From NCBI GenBank assembly GCA_001725215.1, contig MEFT01000007.1:1-31143 (forward strand): a DNA stretch of 31,143 nucleotides, given 5' to 3'. Source of the DNA: Clostridium sp. SCN 57-10. GTDB taxonomy: Bacteria > Bacillota > Clostridia > Oscillospirales > Butyricicoccaceae. Below are positions 16,191 to 23,632 of this stretch, piece after piece; the stretch's first letter is position 1; each line of letters opens with the position of its first letter. The position numbers and the translations under genes are program-made. Below the pieces are notes generated by a model. That model searched no databases, was not told where the DNA came from, and worked only from the letters and a program-made list of their open reading frames with translations.

Positions 16191-17265
16191 AAAATCCTGC
16201 GATTACATCTGCGTTGAGGGTTTTGATTACCTCAGCCGCGAGCTTAACCGCGTTCTCAAAGTCGTAATAAGTGGCGATGCCGTAGTGCGTATGGATATAG
16301 CGTACGGGGATGCCGACGACGATGGTCGGCACATAGCGGTTAGAGAGATGAATGGGCGCGCCATCGGTCGAGCCGCCGGTACGCACGCCGTCTTGCACGG
16401 GAATGCCGAGTTTTTCGCCGAGCGCAAGTGCATAGCGCTGGAAGCGCGGGTTTGTGATCATGCGCGCGTCGATGTGGCGCAGATACGGGCCTTTTTTGAT
16501 GCGCGTCTGCATGGCGTACTCCTCGCCAAACGTGTCGTCTGCGGGGCAGCCCTCAAACACGATCGCGATGTCGGGCGCAACGGTCTGCGCCGTTACGGTC
16601 GCGCCGCGCGTGCCGACCTCCTCCTGCGTCGACAGCGCGCCGACGACATCGACGGCAAGCGTTTCGTTTTGCAGCTCGTCGAGCGTGCCGATGACGGCGG
16701 CGCAGCCCATGCGGCAGTCAAACGCCTTGCCGATGAGCAGATCGTGCGCTTCGTCATAGGTCAGCGTCACATCGGGCACGATGGGCTCGCCGATGCGGAT
16801 GCGGAAGTTCTCAATGGCATCTTGCGCGCTCGTCGCGCCGATGTCGATTACCATCTGCGACACGTCGGGCGGCGCGGCTTTTTCGGCGGCGCTCATAAAA
16901 TGGGGCGGCTTGCTGGCGATGACGCCGTCAATGTATATGCCGTCCGCGTTGCGCACCTTTACACGGTGCGCAGGAACGTTGCACGGCACCCAGCCGCCCA
17001 GCTCCATGAAGCGCAGCGTGCCGTTCGGCTTGATGGAATGAACCATGAAGCTGACCTCGTCGCTATGCGCGTCAAGCATGACGACGGGGCGAGAGCCCGT
17101 GTTGCCCGCGCGGCGGATATAGAGGTTGCGCATTGCGTCTTCCGTCATGTCGCCAAGCCCTACGGCGTGGCGGCGCGCGGCGTTTACCACCTCGTCTTCA
17201 AAGCCGGATGCTCCGGGTGCGTTCGAAATGTCGGCAATGACGGTAAGATATTTTTTCTTGTCCAA
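16189..17265 (-). CDS. M42 family metallo-aminopeptidase
   Basis: A cytoplasmic aminopeptidase of the M42 (glutamyl aminopeptidase/TET, FrvX/YsdC-like) family, 358 residues, trimming peptides from the N-terminus. Co-catalytic metal ligands and catalytic residues are visible: LDAHSDEVSFMV (His and catalytic Asp), GKAFDCRMGCAA (bridging Asp; the next residue is Cys where Asn or Asp is usual), STQEEVGTRGA (catalytic Glu and ligand Glu), FEGCPADD (Asp), and YIHTHYGIA (C-terminal His). The start is placed at TTG 17265, seven bases after AGGAGC, because the family N-terminus begins about there. The open frame extends 52 codons further into a promoter region. A single-gene unit, divergent from the PepV operon. 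Confidence 0.88.
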   Translation of the reverse strand: MDKKKYLTVIADISNAPGASGFEDEVVNAARRHAVGLGDMTEDAMRNLYIRRAGNTGSRPVVMLDAHSDEVSFMVHSIKPNGTLRFMELGGWVPCNVPAHRVKVRNADGIYIDGVIASKPPHFMSAAEKAAPPDVSQMVIDIGATSAQDAIENFRIRIGEPIVPDVTLTYDEAHDLLIGKAFDCRMGCAAVIGTLDELQNETLAVDVVGALSTQEEVGTRGATVTAQTVAPDIAIVFEGCPADDTFGEEYAMQTRIKKGPYLRHIDARMITNPRFQRYALALGEKLGIPVQDGVRTGGSTDGAPIHLSNRYVPTIVVGIPVRYIHTHYGIATYYDFENAVKLAAEVIKTLNADVIAGF

Positions 17266-17298
17266 GCCAATCGCTCCTTTTCCTGTCTGGTTGCCTTT

Positions 17299-17327
17299 AC
17301 AATAGCACAGAATGCCGTGCATGGCAA
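17299..17327 (-). promoter_or_regulatory. Promoter of the M42 peptidase gene
   Basis: On the minus strand there is -35 TTGCCA (17327-17322), a 17-bp spacer and -10 TATTGT (17304-17299). It lies inside the open frame that would otherwise extend the M42 N-terminus, which supports the TTG start at 17265. Confidence 0.6.
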
Positions 17328-17371
17328 CGGCAAAGCATGCAAAATGAGCCGTGAAAATCACTCGTTTTTTG

Positions 17372-17400
17372 TTGTGACGATAGTGTACGTGTGGTAGAAT
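17372..17400 (+). promoter_or_regulatory. Promoter of the four-gene PepV to D-aminoacylase operon
   Basis: There is -35 TTGTGA (17372-17377), a 17-bp spacer and -10 TAGAAT (17395-17400), about 40 bases before the ATG at 17441. No other promoter-like site was seen between the four overlapping genes. Confidence 0.6.
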
Positions 17401-17440
17401 GGAGACAGCATAAGAAATCAAAAAAAGCAGGAGGATGCTT

Positions 17441-18838
17441 ATGTATCGTCAGGAAATCGAAGCTTATTTTGAGGCGCGGAGAGAGGAAATTGTGAGGCAG
17501 ATCGCGCGGCTCATTCCGTTTCGCAGTGTGCGCGAGGCGCCGCTGCCCGACGCACCCTACGGCGCGGCGTGCCGCGACGTGCTGCTTGAGGCGGCCGATA
17601 TGGCGCGTGAGATGGGCTTTGCGGTGAAAAACTTCGGCAATCAGGTTATTTCCGTCGAGCTGAACGAAAAGCCCGCACAGCTCGGCCTGTTCGCCCACCT
17701 CGATGTGGTGGAGGAGGGACGCGGCTGGACGCGCCCGCCTTATGAGCTGACGCAGCAGGACGGCTGCATCTTCGGACGTGGCACGGCGGACAACAAGGGC
17801 CCCGCCGTCGTTTCGCTCTACGCGCTCAAAGCGGCGCGTGACCTTGGCGGCGCATTTGAACACGGCGCGCGCCTCGTGCTCGGCACGGCGGAGGAGACGG
17901 GGTCGGACGACCTCAAATATTACTTCCCGCTCGAGGCACCCCCTCCCATGAGCTTTTCGCCCGACGCGTTTTACCCTGTGCTCAATGTGGAAAAAGGTCA
18001 ATATTGGCCGGAGTTTGTTGCTTCGTGGGACGTGTGCGCCGACCTGCCGCGCGTTGTGCGCGCCGTCGGCGGCGCAACGCATAACATCATGCCGCGTGAC
18101 GCGTATGCACTTGTCGAGGGCATGGCGGAGTCTGAAGTACGCGGCGCGTGTGACGCGCACCCGCAGGCAGGCGTTACGTTCGCCGTATCGACCGAGGGTG
18201 GCTATATACGCATCGACGCGACAGGCGTCGGCGCGCACGCCTCGAAACCCGACAAGGGAGCAAACGCGCAGACGGCGCTGTGCGCGTTGCTTGCCGCGCT
18301 GCCGCTCGCGCCTCATCCGTCGCGTGACGCGCTGCACAGCCTTGTGCGCCTGTTCCCGCACGGCGACCATTACGGCGCGGCCATCGGCGTCGCGATGAGC
18401 GACGAGGTGTCCGGCCCGCTGACGCTTGTGTTCAGCGTGCTCGACATGGACGAAAAGGGCGTCAGAGCGCAGTTTGACAGCCGCGTTTCCATTTGCGGTA
18501 CCAAAGAAAATGTACAGGACGTGGCCGAGCGCGCGCTTGCAGACGCAGGCTTTGCCGTGCGCGGCAGCGGTCTGCGCGCCGGGCACTATACGCCGGCAGA
18601 CACGCCGCTTGTGCAGACGCTCAACCGCGTATACGAAGACTACACGGGGCTTGCGGGCGGCTGCGTTGCTATCGGCGGCGGTTCGTATCTGCACGATGTC
18701 GAAGGCGGCGTGGTGTTCGGCTGCTCGTTCCCCGGCACGGAAAACCGTATGCACGGGCCCGACGAGTTTGCCGTGGTGGACGAGCTGATTGCCAGCGCGA
18801 AAATGTTCACGCAGGTCATCCTTGATTTGTGCAAATGA
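17441..18838 (+). CDS. M20 family dipeptidase, PepV/Sapep-like
   Basis: A dizinc dipeptidase of 465 residues that probably cleaves dipeptides with broad side-chain tolerance, including beta-Ala or D-residue containing ones, in the cytoplasm. Landmarks: LFAHLDVVEEGRGW (zinc His plus Asp), GRGTADNKGPAV (bridging Asp), GTAEETGSDD (catalytic Glu and ligand Glu), the lid-domain motif GGATHNIMPRDA, and the closing MHGPDEFAVVDELI (zinc His). Length matches PepV. The ATG at 17441 is preferred over ATG 17435 because AGGAGG (17429-17434) then has normal spacing. Its TGA overlaps the next start in ATGA (18835-18838), indicating translational coupling with the dehydrogenase. First gene of a four-gene operon. 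Confidence 0.9.
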   Translation: MYRQEIEAYFEARREEIVRQIARLIPFRSVREAPLPDAPYGAACRDVLLEAADMAREMGFAVKNFGNQVISVELNEKPAQLGLFAHLDVVEEGRGWTRPPYELTQQDGCIFGRGTADNKGPAVVSLYALKAARDLGGAFEHGARLVLGTAEETGSDDLKYYFPLEAPPPMSFSPDAFYPVLNVEKGQYWPEFVASWDVCADLPRVVRAVGGATHNIMPRDAYALVEGMAESEVRGACDAHPQAGVTFAVSTEGGYIRIDATGVGAHASKPDKGANAQTALCALLAALPLAPHPSRDALHSLVRLFPHGDHYGAAIGVAMSDEVSGPLTLVFSVLDMDEKGVRAQFDSRVSICGTKENVQDVAERALADAGFAVRGSGLRAGHYTPADTPLVQTLNRVYEDYTGLAGGCVAIGGGSYLHDVEGGVVFGCSFPGTENRMHGPDEFAVVDELIASAKMFTQVILDLCK

Positions 18839-19908
18839 GCGGGACGGTGAAAAAAATCGCCGTCATTGCGGGTGACGGCGTCGGCCCAGAGGTGATCGCC
18901 GAGGGGGTTAAGGCGCTTGAGGAGGTCGCGCGCCAGAGCGGCCTGCGCTTTGCGTTCACTTATTTTCCGTGGGGCTGCGATTATTATTGCGAAACGGGAC
19001 GCATGATGCCCGAAGACGGCATGGACACGCTGGCGGCGTTTGATGCCATCTACCTCGGCGCGGTCGGCAGGCCGGACGTGGCAGACCATATTTCGCTGTG
19101 GGATCTGCTGCTGCGAATTCGCAAGGGCTTTGATCAGTATATCAACCTGCGGCCCGTCAAGCTGCTGCGCGGCGCGCCGTGCCCTCTTTCCGGCGTGGCG
19201 CGTGAGGAGATCGATATGATCGTCGTGCGCGAAAACAGTGAGGGCGAATACGCGGGCGCCGGCTCGTGGCTCTATCGCGGCGCGCCGTACGAGGTCGTTG
19301 TGCAGAACGCGGTGTTTTCGCGCGTCGGGTGCGAGCGCGTCATGCGATACGCGTTCGAGCTGGCGCGGCGCGAGGGGAAAAGCCTTACGAGCGTCAGCAA
19401 GGGCAACGCGCTCAACTATTCCATGGTGTTTTGGGACGAAATGTTCCGCGAGGTCGCGCGCGACTATCCCGATGTGCAGACGCGCGCCTGTCTGGTAGAC
19501 GCCGCAGCCATGTTTTTCGTGCGCGAGCCGAAGCGCTTTGAGGTGGTCGTCACCTCGAACCTGTTCGGTGACATTTTAACCGACCTCGGCGCCGCCATTT
19601 CGGGCGGCATGGGGCTTGCCGCGGGGGCGAACTTAAACCCGGAGCGACGCTATCCCTCCATGTTTGAGCCCATTCACGGCTCCGCGCCCGATCTTGCGGG
19701 CAAGGGCGTGGCCAATCCGCTTGCCTCGGTGTGGGCGGCAAGCCAGATGCTCGACTTTTTCGGCGAGCCGGTCTGGGGTGCGCGGCTGCTGCGCGCCGTT
19801 GAGCGTGTGCTCGAACGAGCCGACTGTCTGACACCGGACTTGGGCGGCACGGCGACGACGGCGCAGGTCGGCGACGCCGTGGTGCGCGCGCTGCGGGAGA
19901 ACGCATGA
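18835..19908 (+). CDS. Beta-hydroxyacid oxidative decarboxylase (D-malate/tartrate dehydrogenase type)
   Basis: An isocitrate/isopropylmalate dehydrogenase-family enzyme of 357 residues, NAD- and divalent-metal-dependent. It starts KKIAVIAGDGVGPEVIAEG. The segment GAVGRPDVADHISLWDLLLR and QYINLRPVKLL is characteristic of tartrate dehydrogenase/D-malate dehydrogenase (TtuC/DmlA) rather than LeuB or Icd. Catalytic Lys is in SVSKGNALNYS, metal Asp residues in LVDAAAM and NLFGDILTDLGA, and the nucleotide loop in PIHGSAPDLAGKGVANPLA. The ATG at 18835 overlaps the stop of the upstream dipeptidase, and its own TGA overlaps the DUF1653 start at 19905. No leu or tricarboxylic-acid-cycle genes are near, so a catabolic role on a 2-hydroxy or 3-substituted malate is inferred; the actual substrate is unknown. 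Confidence 0.87.
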   Translation: MSGTVKKIAVIAGDGVGPEVIAEGVKALEEVARQSGLRFAFTYFPWGCDYYCETGRMMPEDGMDTLAAFDAIYLGAVGRPDVADHISLWDLLLRIRKGFDQYINLRPVKLLRGAPCPLSGVAREEIDMIVVRENSEGEYAGAGSWLYRGAPYEVVVQNAVFSRVGCERVMRYAFELARREGKSLTSVSKGNALNYSMVFWDEMFREVARDYPDVQTRACLVDAAAMFFVREPKRFEVVVTSNLFGDILTDLGAAISGGMGLAAGANLNPERRYPSMFEPIHGSAPDLAGKGVANPLASVWAASQMLDFFGEPVWGARLLRAVERVLERADCLTPDLGGTATTAQVGDAVVRALRENA

Positions 19909-20144
19909 TGGCGAACATTAAGCCGGGCCGATGGCGGCATTTCAAGGGCGGCGAATACGAGGTGCTTTTTACGGCGCGCCACTCCGAAACGGAGGAAGAC
20001 ATGGTGGTCTACCGCGCGCTATACGGTGAGGGGGGCGTTTGGGTGCGCCCCGCCGCCATGTGGAACGAAACGGTGACACGCGACGGCGTGATGTTCCCGC
20101 GCTTTCAATACGTGGGAAATGAGGAGGAAAACGGGCATGTATGA
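19905..20144 (+). CDS. DUF1653 small protein
   Basis: A 79-residue protein of the DUF1653 family, a compact SH3-like beta fold of unknown function. The whole length matches the family pattern: GRWRHFKGGEYEVLFTARHS, then EDMVVYRALYGEGGVWVRP and a closing FPRFQYV. Start ATG at 19905 overlaps the dehydrogenase stop (ATGATGG; a second ATG at 19908 is possible). Its end overlaps the D-aminoacylase start by 8 bases. It is embedded between two catabolic enzymes and must be translated with them, which makes it more than a chance neighbour. No catalytic residues are evident. Confidence 0.88.
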   Translation: MMANIKPGRWRHFKGGEYEVLFTARHSETEEDMVVYRALYGEGGVWVRPAAMWNETVTRDGVMFPRFQYVGNEEENGHV

Positions 20145-21723
20145 TTTGCTCATTCAGGGCGGAACGGTAGTCGACGGCACAGGGCAAAAACCCTACCGCG
20201 CCGATGTGGCCGTGGAAAACGGCATGATCGCGGCGGTTGCGCCGCATATCGACGCAGGGCGTGCGCGCGAGGTGATTGACGCGACGGGTCTTGTCGTCGC
20301 CCCCGGCTTCATCGATATTCATTCACACTCGGACGACGAGTTCCTGAACGACGAGCGGTGTGAAAGCCGCATGTATCAAGGTGTAACGACCGAACTGATG
20401 GGGCAGTGCGGCTTTTCGAATTACCCCTGCCCCGACACGGGGCGCGGCCGTTTCGCTGAGCTGTTTGCAAGCCATGTGCAGCCTTATGCGGGCTGTTCGA
20501 TGGCGGAGTACATCGAAAACGTAACGCGTGCGGGCAAGCGCATGGGCACCAACCTGCTGCCCCTCGTCGGACACGGCACGCTGCGCTGCGGCGTGATGGG
20601 GTGGGAGGATCGCCCGGCAACCGAAGATGAGCTTAAGCAGATGCGCGCGCTGCTTGCACGCGATATGCGCGACGGCGCGTGGGGTATGTCACTCGGCCTC
20701 GGCTATACGCCCGGTGTGTCGAGCACGACGGAAGAGCTGTGCGCCCTTGGCTGTGAGGTCGCACCCTACGGCGGCATCATCACGGCGCACATGCGCAACC
20801 AGAGCGAGCACACCGCACGGTCGATCGACGAGCTTTCGGCCATTTACCGCGCGAGCGGCGTGCATGTGCATATCGCTCACTTCAAGGCGGCGGAAAAGGC
20901 GTGCTGGGGACGCGCACCCGAGTTTGCCGGCTATGTTCGCGCTGCGCAGGCGGCGGGCGTGAACCTGACGGTCGATCTTTATCCGTACACGGCGGCGGCG
21001 TCTGACATTACAAACTCGTTCCCCCACTGGGCGATTCAGGGCGGCAAAAAGCGTGCGCTTGAGCGCGCGGCGGGTCCGGAGCGCGCGCGGCTGATTGAAG
21101 ACATCTCCAAGGAGTTTGCCACGCTTGAGGACGGCGACAACCTGATCGTGGTGTCGACCTATGGCCTTGCGCCCGAGTGCGACGGTAAAACGGCGCGTGA
21201 GTTGGCGCTTGCATGGGGTGTTTCGGCGGCGGAGGCCGTCGTCATGATCGCCGAGCGGTCAAACGCCGACGCGTCGTGCGTCTCCTTCCTCATGAGCGAG
21301 TCCGACGTCGACTACCTGCTTTCGCAGAACGATTTCTGCATCGGCAGCGACGGACGCTCGTTTTCTGTTCGCCCCGAGCTCAACAACGGCAAGCCGCACC
21401 CGCGCAACTTTGCCACATTCCCGCGCTTTCTGCGCCTTGCGCGCGAGCGCAACCTGTGCGGCCTTGCGACAGCTGTACGCCGTATCACCGGCCTTTCGGC
21501 CGACACGATCGGTCTGAACGACCGCGGTTATGTGAAAGAGGGCTTTGTCGCCGATCTCACGGTGTTCGACCCCGAGCGCATCACCGACCGCGCGACCTAT
21601 CTTGACCCGTTTGCGCCCAACGAGGGCATTGAGCATGTCGTGATGAACGGCGCGCTTGCCCTGAGGAACGGAAAGCAGACCGCGCTGCGCGCGGGGCACT
21701 TCCTACTTAAGGGGCGGGGTTGA
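20137..21723 (+). CDS. N-acyl-D-amino-acid deacylase (D-aminoacylase)
   Basis: A zinc amidohydrolase of 528 residues that releases D-amino acids from N-acyl-D-amino acids. An N-terminal beta-sandwich begins MYDLLIQGGTVVDGTGQKPY. The TIM-barrel carries the family landmarks: GFIDIHSHSDDEF (HxH-type zinc ligands), GVTTELMGQCGFS (Cys zinc ligand), ITAHMRNQS (His), HIAHFKAAEKA (His) and FCIGSDGRS (catalytic Asp). GKPHPRNFATFPRFL and the C-terminal GYVKEGFVADLTVFDP complete the match. ATG 20137 follows GAGGAGGAAAA and is chosen over an in-frame start 18 bases earlier. The start overlaps the DUF1653 gene by 8 bases. The TGA stop overlaps the -35 box of the ABC-F promoter. Last gene of the operon; no separate terminator precedes the ABC-F promoter. 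Confidence 0.92.
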   Translation: MYDLLIQGGTVVDGTGQKPYRADVAVENGMIAAVAPHIDAGRAREVIDATGLVVAPGFIDIHSHSDDEFLNDERCESRMYQGVTTELMGQCGFSNYPCPDTGRGRFAELFASHVQPYAGCSMAEYIENVTRAGKRMGTNLLPLVGHGTLRCGVMGWEDRPATEDELKQMRALLARDMRDGAWGMSLGLGYTPGVSSTTEELCALGCEVAPYGGIITAHMRNQSEHTARSIDELSAIYRASGVHVHIAHFKAAEKACWGRAPEFAGYVRAAQAAGVNLTVDLYPYTAAASDITNSFPHWAIQGGKKRALERAAGPERARLIEDISKEFATLEDGDNLIVVSTYGLAPECDGKTARELALAWGVSAAEAVVMIAERSNADASCVSFLMSESDVDYLLSQNDFCIGSDGRSFSVRPELNNGKPHPRNFATFPRFLRLARERNLCGLATAVRRITGLSADTIGLNDRGYVKEGFVADLTVFDPERITDRATYLDPFAPNEGIEHVVMNGALALRNGKQTALRAGHFLLKGRG

Positions 21724-21748
21724 CAGCGGCGCCGCGCCGCGCTATGAT
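21720..21748 (+). promoter_or_regulatory. Promoter of the ABC-F attenuation leader
   Basis: A perfect -35 TTGACA (21720-21725) overlaps the D-aminoacylase stop codon. A 17-bp, entirely G/C spacer separates it from -10 TATGAT (21743-21748). Transcription should start near 21755, giving a leader of about 210 bases before the ABC-F start codon. Confidence 0.8.
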
Positions 21749-21777
21749 AATAAAAGCGAAATGAAAGAGGTGGAAGG

Positions 21778-21798
21778 ATGCGTCATATTTCTCGATAA
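21778..21798 (+). CDS. Leader peptide MRHISR (uORF)
   Basis: A six-codon frame, ATG CGT CAT ATT TCT CGA TAA, lies about 23 bases from the predicted transcript start and is preceded by the purine-rich GAGGTGGAAGG. Short leader peptides at this position control several antibiotic-resistance genes by drug-induced ribosome stalling. Its stop lies 6 bases before the 5' arm of the hairpin 21805-21847, so a ribosome stalled on its last codons would cover that arm. A longer overlapping frame from ATG 21761 has no ribosome-binding site and begins almost at the transcript start, so it was not preferred. Translation is not proven. Confidence 0.6.
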   Translation: MRHISR

Positions 21799-21804
21799 CG
21801 GATT

Positions 21805-21949
21805 GCACAGACAGGCTTTGGCGGCATTGGCCGCAGCTTTGCTGTGCCCGCGCGAGAAAGTGACGTACCCGCTTCCATCCGGTGACAGCCCGCTACGGGC
21901 TGCCGTTTGTGTGTTTGCTGCGGGGAAGTGTGCTTTCCCGCAGCTTTTT
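21805..21949 (+). promoter_or_regulatory. Transcription attenuator with alternative hairpins and terminator
   Basis: Four pieces can be read. (1) A default hairpin, GCACAG (21805-21810) with CTGTGC (21842-21847), encloses GCGG (21821-21824) with CCGC (21831-21834). (2) A small independent hairpin, CAGCCCG/CGGGCTG, lies at 21886-21902. (3) An intrinsic terminator, GCTGCGGGGAAG with CTTTCCCGCAGC (21917-21944, loop TGTG, 12 bp with one G-T pair), is followed by TTTTT. (4) CCGCAGCTTT at 21831-21840 is an exact copy of the terminator's 3' arm (21938-21947), so CCGCAGC can pair with 21917-21923 and block the terminator. If a ribosome stalls on the uORF, hairpin 1 opens, freeing CCGCAGC as the antiterminator and allowing ABC-F transcription. 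Structures are read by eye, without energy calculation. Confidence 0.7.
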
Positions 21950-21968
21950 AATGCACAGGAGGCAATTT

Positions 21969-23429
21969 ATGTCACAAATTAAAATTTCGGAGCTCACCTT
22001 TGCCTATGATGGCAGCTATGACAATGTATTCGACAAAGCGTCGGTACAGCTCGACACGGCGTGGAATCTCGGGCTGATCGGGCGCAACGGACGGGGCAAA
22101 ACCACGCTGCTGCGGCTGCTTTGCGGCGCGCTTGACGCACACGGAGCCATTTCGGCAAGCGTATCGTTCGAGTATTTTCCCTATGCGGTGATCGATATGT
22201 CGCGCGCGGCGCGCGAGGTGGCGCAGGAAATCGCAGGCCATACCGAGCCGTGGCGACTCGCGCGCGAGCTTTCGCTGCTCGGTGTGCCCGAGGAGGCGCT
22301 CGAGCGGCCGTACGAAACATTAAGTCATGGTGAGCGCACCAAGGTGCAGCTTGCGGCATTTTTCGTACGCGACAACTCATTTCCGCTGCTCGACGAGCCG
22401 ACCAACCACCTTGACGCCGAGGGGCGCGCGCTCGTGGCGCGGTATCTCAAAAGCAAAAGCGGCTTTCTACTCGTATCGCACGATCGCGATTTTCTCGATG
22501 CGTGCGTCGACCATGTGCTTGCCATCAACAAAACGGGGTTTGAGCTGCAAAACGGCAATTTTTCATCTTGGAATGAAAATCGTATGGAGCAAGACGCGCG
22601 CGAGCAAGCGGAAAACGAGCGACTGCGCGGCGAAATGCGCCGCTTGACCGACGCGGCGCGTCGTGCTGCCACATGGTCTGATAAAACGGAGAGCACCAAA
22701 AAAAGCGCGGCGGACAGCGGCTTTGTGGGGCATAAAGCCGCGAAAATGATGAAGCGGTCAAAAAATATTGAACGCCGGCGCAACGAAGCAGCCGAGCGAA
22801 AAGGCGAGCTGCTGCACGATATCGAAACAGCCGAACCGCTCAAGCTGTGGCCCGTTGCGTTTCATTCCGACCGCTTATTTGAGGTAAATGCGCTGTCGCC
22901 CTGCTATGGCGGACGCTCCGTGTGCGAACCGCAGAGCTTTGCCGTGCGGCGCGGGGACCGCCTGCGCCTTGCGGGCGGAAACGGCAGCGGCAAGTCGAGT
23001 GTGCTGCGCCTGTTCGCCGGTGAGCAGGGGGACTATACGGGTGAGTTGTGGCGCGCCGCTGGGCTTACCGTTTCGTATATGCCGCAGAGTACGGCGCATC
23101 TGCGCGGCACGCTGCGCGACTATGCCGAGGCGTGCGCCGTGGATGAAACGCTGTTTCTTTCCATTCTGCGCAAGCTTGATTTTGCGCGCCTCATGTTTGA
23201 AAAGGATATGCGTGATTACAGTGAGGGACAGCGCAAGAAAGTGCTGCTGGCGCGCAGTCTTTGCGAGCGGGCGCACGTATATCTGTGGGATGAGCCGCTC
23301 AACTATATCGATGTATTCTCGCGTATGCAGATCGAAGACCTGTTGCGCGACTATGCGCCGACGATGGTGTTCGTCGAGCATGACGAGGCGTTTGCCCGCG
23401 CCGTTGCAACGAAAACCATTCGCCTTTAG
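21969..23429 (+). CDS. Lsa-like ABC-F ribosomal protection protein
   Basis: A duplicated-ATPase ABC-F protein of 486 residues without membrane segments. Members of the Lsa/Vga/VmlR group bind the ribosomal E site and displace lincosamides, pleuromutilins and streptogramin A. The first ATPase shows GLIGRNGRGKTTLLRLL (Walker A), LSHGERTKVQLAA (signature) and LLDEPTNHLD (Walker B with catalytic Glu). The second shows GGNGSGKSSVLRL, YSEGQRKKVLLARSL and LWDEPLNYIDVFSRMQ. The Lys/Arg-rich helical linker (about residues 195-285) has the length of an antibiotic-resistance domain. IGRNGRGKTT, WDEPLNYIDV and TMVFVEHDEAF resemble Lsa proteins most. ATG 21969 follows AGGAGG at 21957-21962. The attenuator upstream supports drug-inducible expression. 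The drug spectrum is inferred. The stop is TAG. Confidence 0.88.
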   Translation: MSQIKISELTFAYDGSYDNVFDKASVQLDTAWNLGLIGRNGRGKTTLLRLLCGALDAHGAISASVSFEYFPYAVIDMSRAAREVAQEIAGHTEPWRLARELSLLGVPEEALERPYETLSHGERTKVQLAAFFVRDNSFPLLDEPTNHLDAEGRALVARYLKSKSGFLLVSHDRDFLDACVDHVLAINKTGFELQNGNFSSWNENRMEQDAREQAENERLRGEMRRLTDAARRAATWSDKTESTKKSAADSGFVGHKAAKMMKRSKNIERRRNEAAERKGELLHDIETAEPLKLWPVAFHSDRLFEVNALSPCYGGRSVCEPQSFAVRRGDRLRLAGGNGSGKSSVLRLFAGEQGDYTGELWRAAGLTVSYMPQSTAHLRGTLRDYAEACAVDETLFLSILRKLDFARLMFEKDMRDYSEGQRKKVLLARSLCERAHVYLWDEPLNYIDVFSRMQIEDLLRDYAPTMVFVEHDEAFARAVATKTIRL

Positions 23430-23447
23430 CCCGGCGACCAATAAGCA

Positions 23448-23490
23448 AAGCCAAGCTCCCCGTTCCTTTGCGGAACGGGGAGCTTGGCTT
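23448..23490. terminator. Long perfect hairpin after the ABC-F gene
   Basis: A perfect 19-bp stem (23448-23466 with 23472-23490, loop TTTGC) begins 19 bases after the ABC-F stop. No T tract follows on either strand beyond TTT, but the position between convergent genes fits a transcript end. Confidence 0.7.
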
Positions 23491-23632
23491 ATCGAAAAAG
23501 CCCCAGGGACTTAACGCATTTTGCCTTTTGTGTGACATGTGCGGCAAAAGAACACTATAGCCCACCATTTTTTAAAAATCGGCGAACGAGCGAAATAGCC
23601 GCCGCAGAAGCGGCGGCAAAGGGAAATTGATA
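23491..23632. other. Intergenic stretch with short hairpins
   Basis: Non-coding DNA between the ABC-F gene and the convergent c-di-GMP gene. It holds an 8-bp GCCGCCGC/GCGGCGGC hairpin with loop AGAA (23598-23617), which could end the minus-strand transcript, and a TTTGCC/GGCAAA pair near 23520-23556. No open frame with a ribosome-binding site was seen. Confidence 0.5.

Noticed and set aside
17266..17421. 52-codon N-terminal extension of the M42 peptidase
   Set aside because: The extension covers the predicted promoter, has no ribosome-binding site, and is absent from the family pattern; TTG 17265 has AGGAGC at correct spacing.
17297..18754. Long minus-strand frame of 485 codons opposite the PepV-like gene
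   Set aside because: It is an Arg/His/Ala-rich shadow of a strongly coding gene in GC-rich DNA, with no ribosome-binding site or recognisable domain.
21761..21982. A 73-codon frame in the ABC-F leader as a protein-coding gene
   Set aside because: Its ATG lies about 6 bases from the predicted transcript start without a ribosome-binding site, it runs through the terminator hairpin, and the composition looks incidental. The six-codon uORF at 21778 is better supported.
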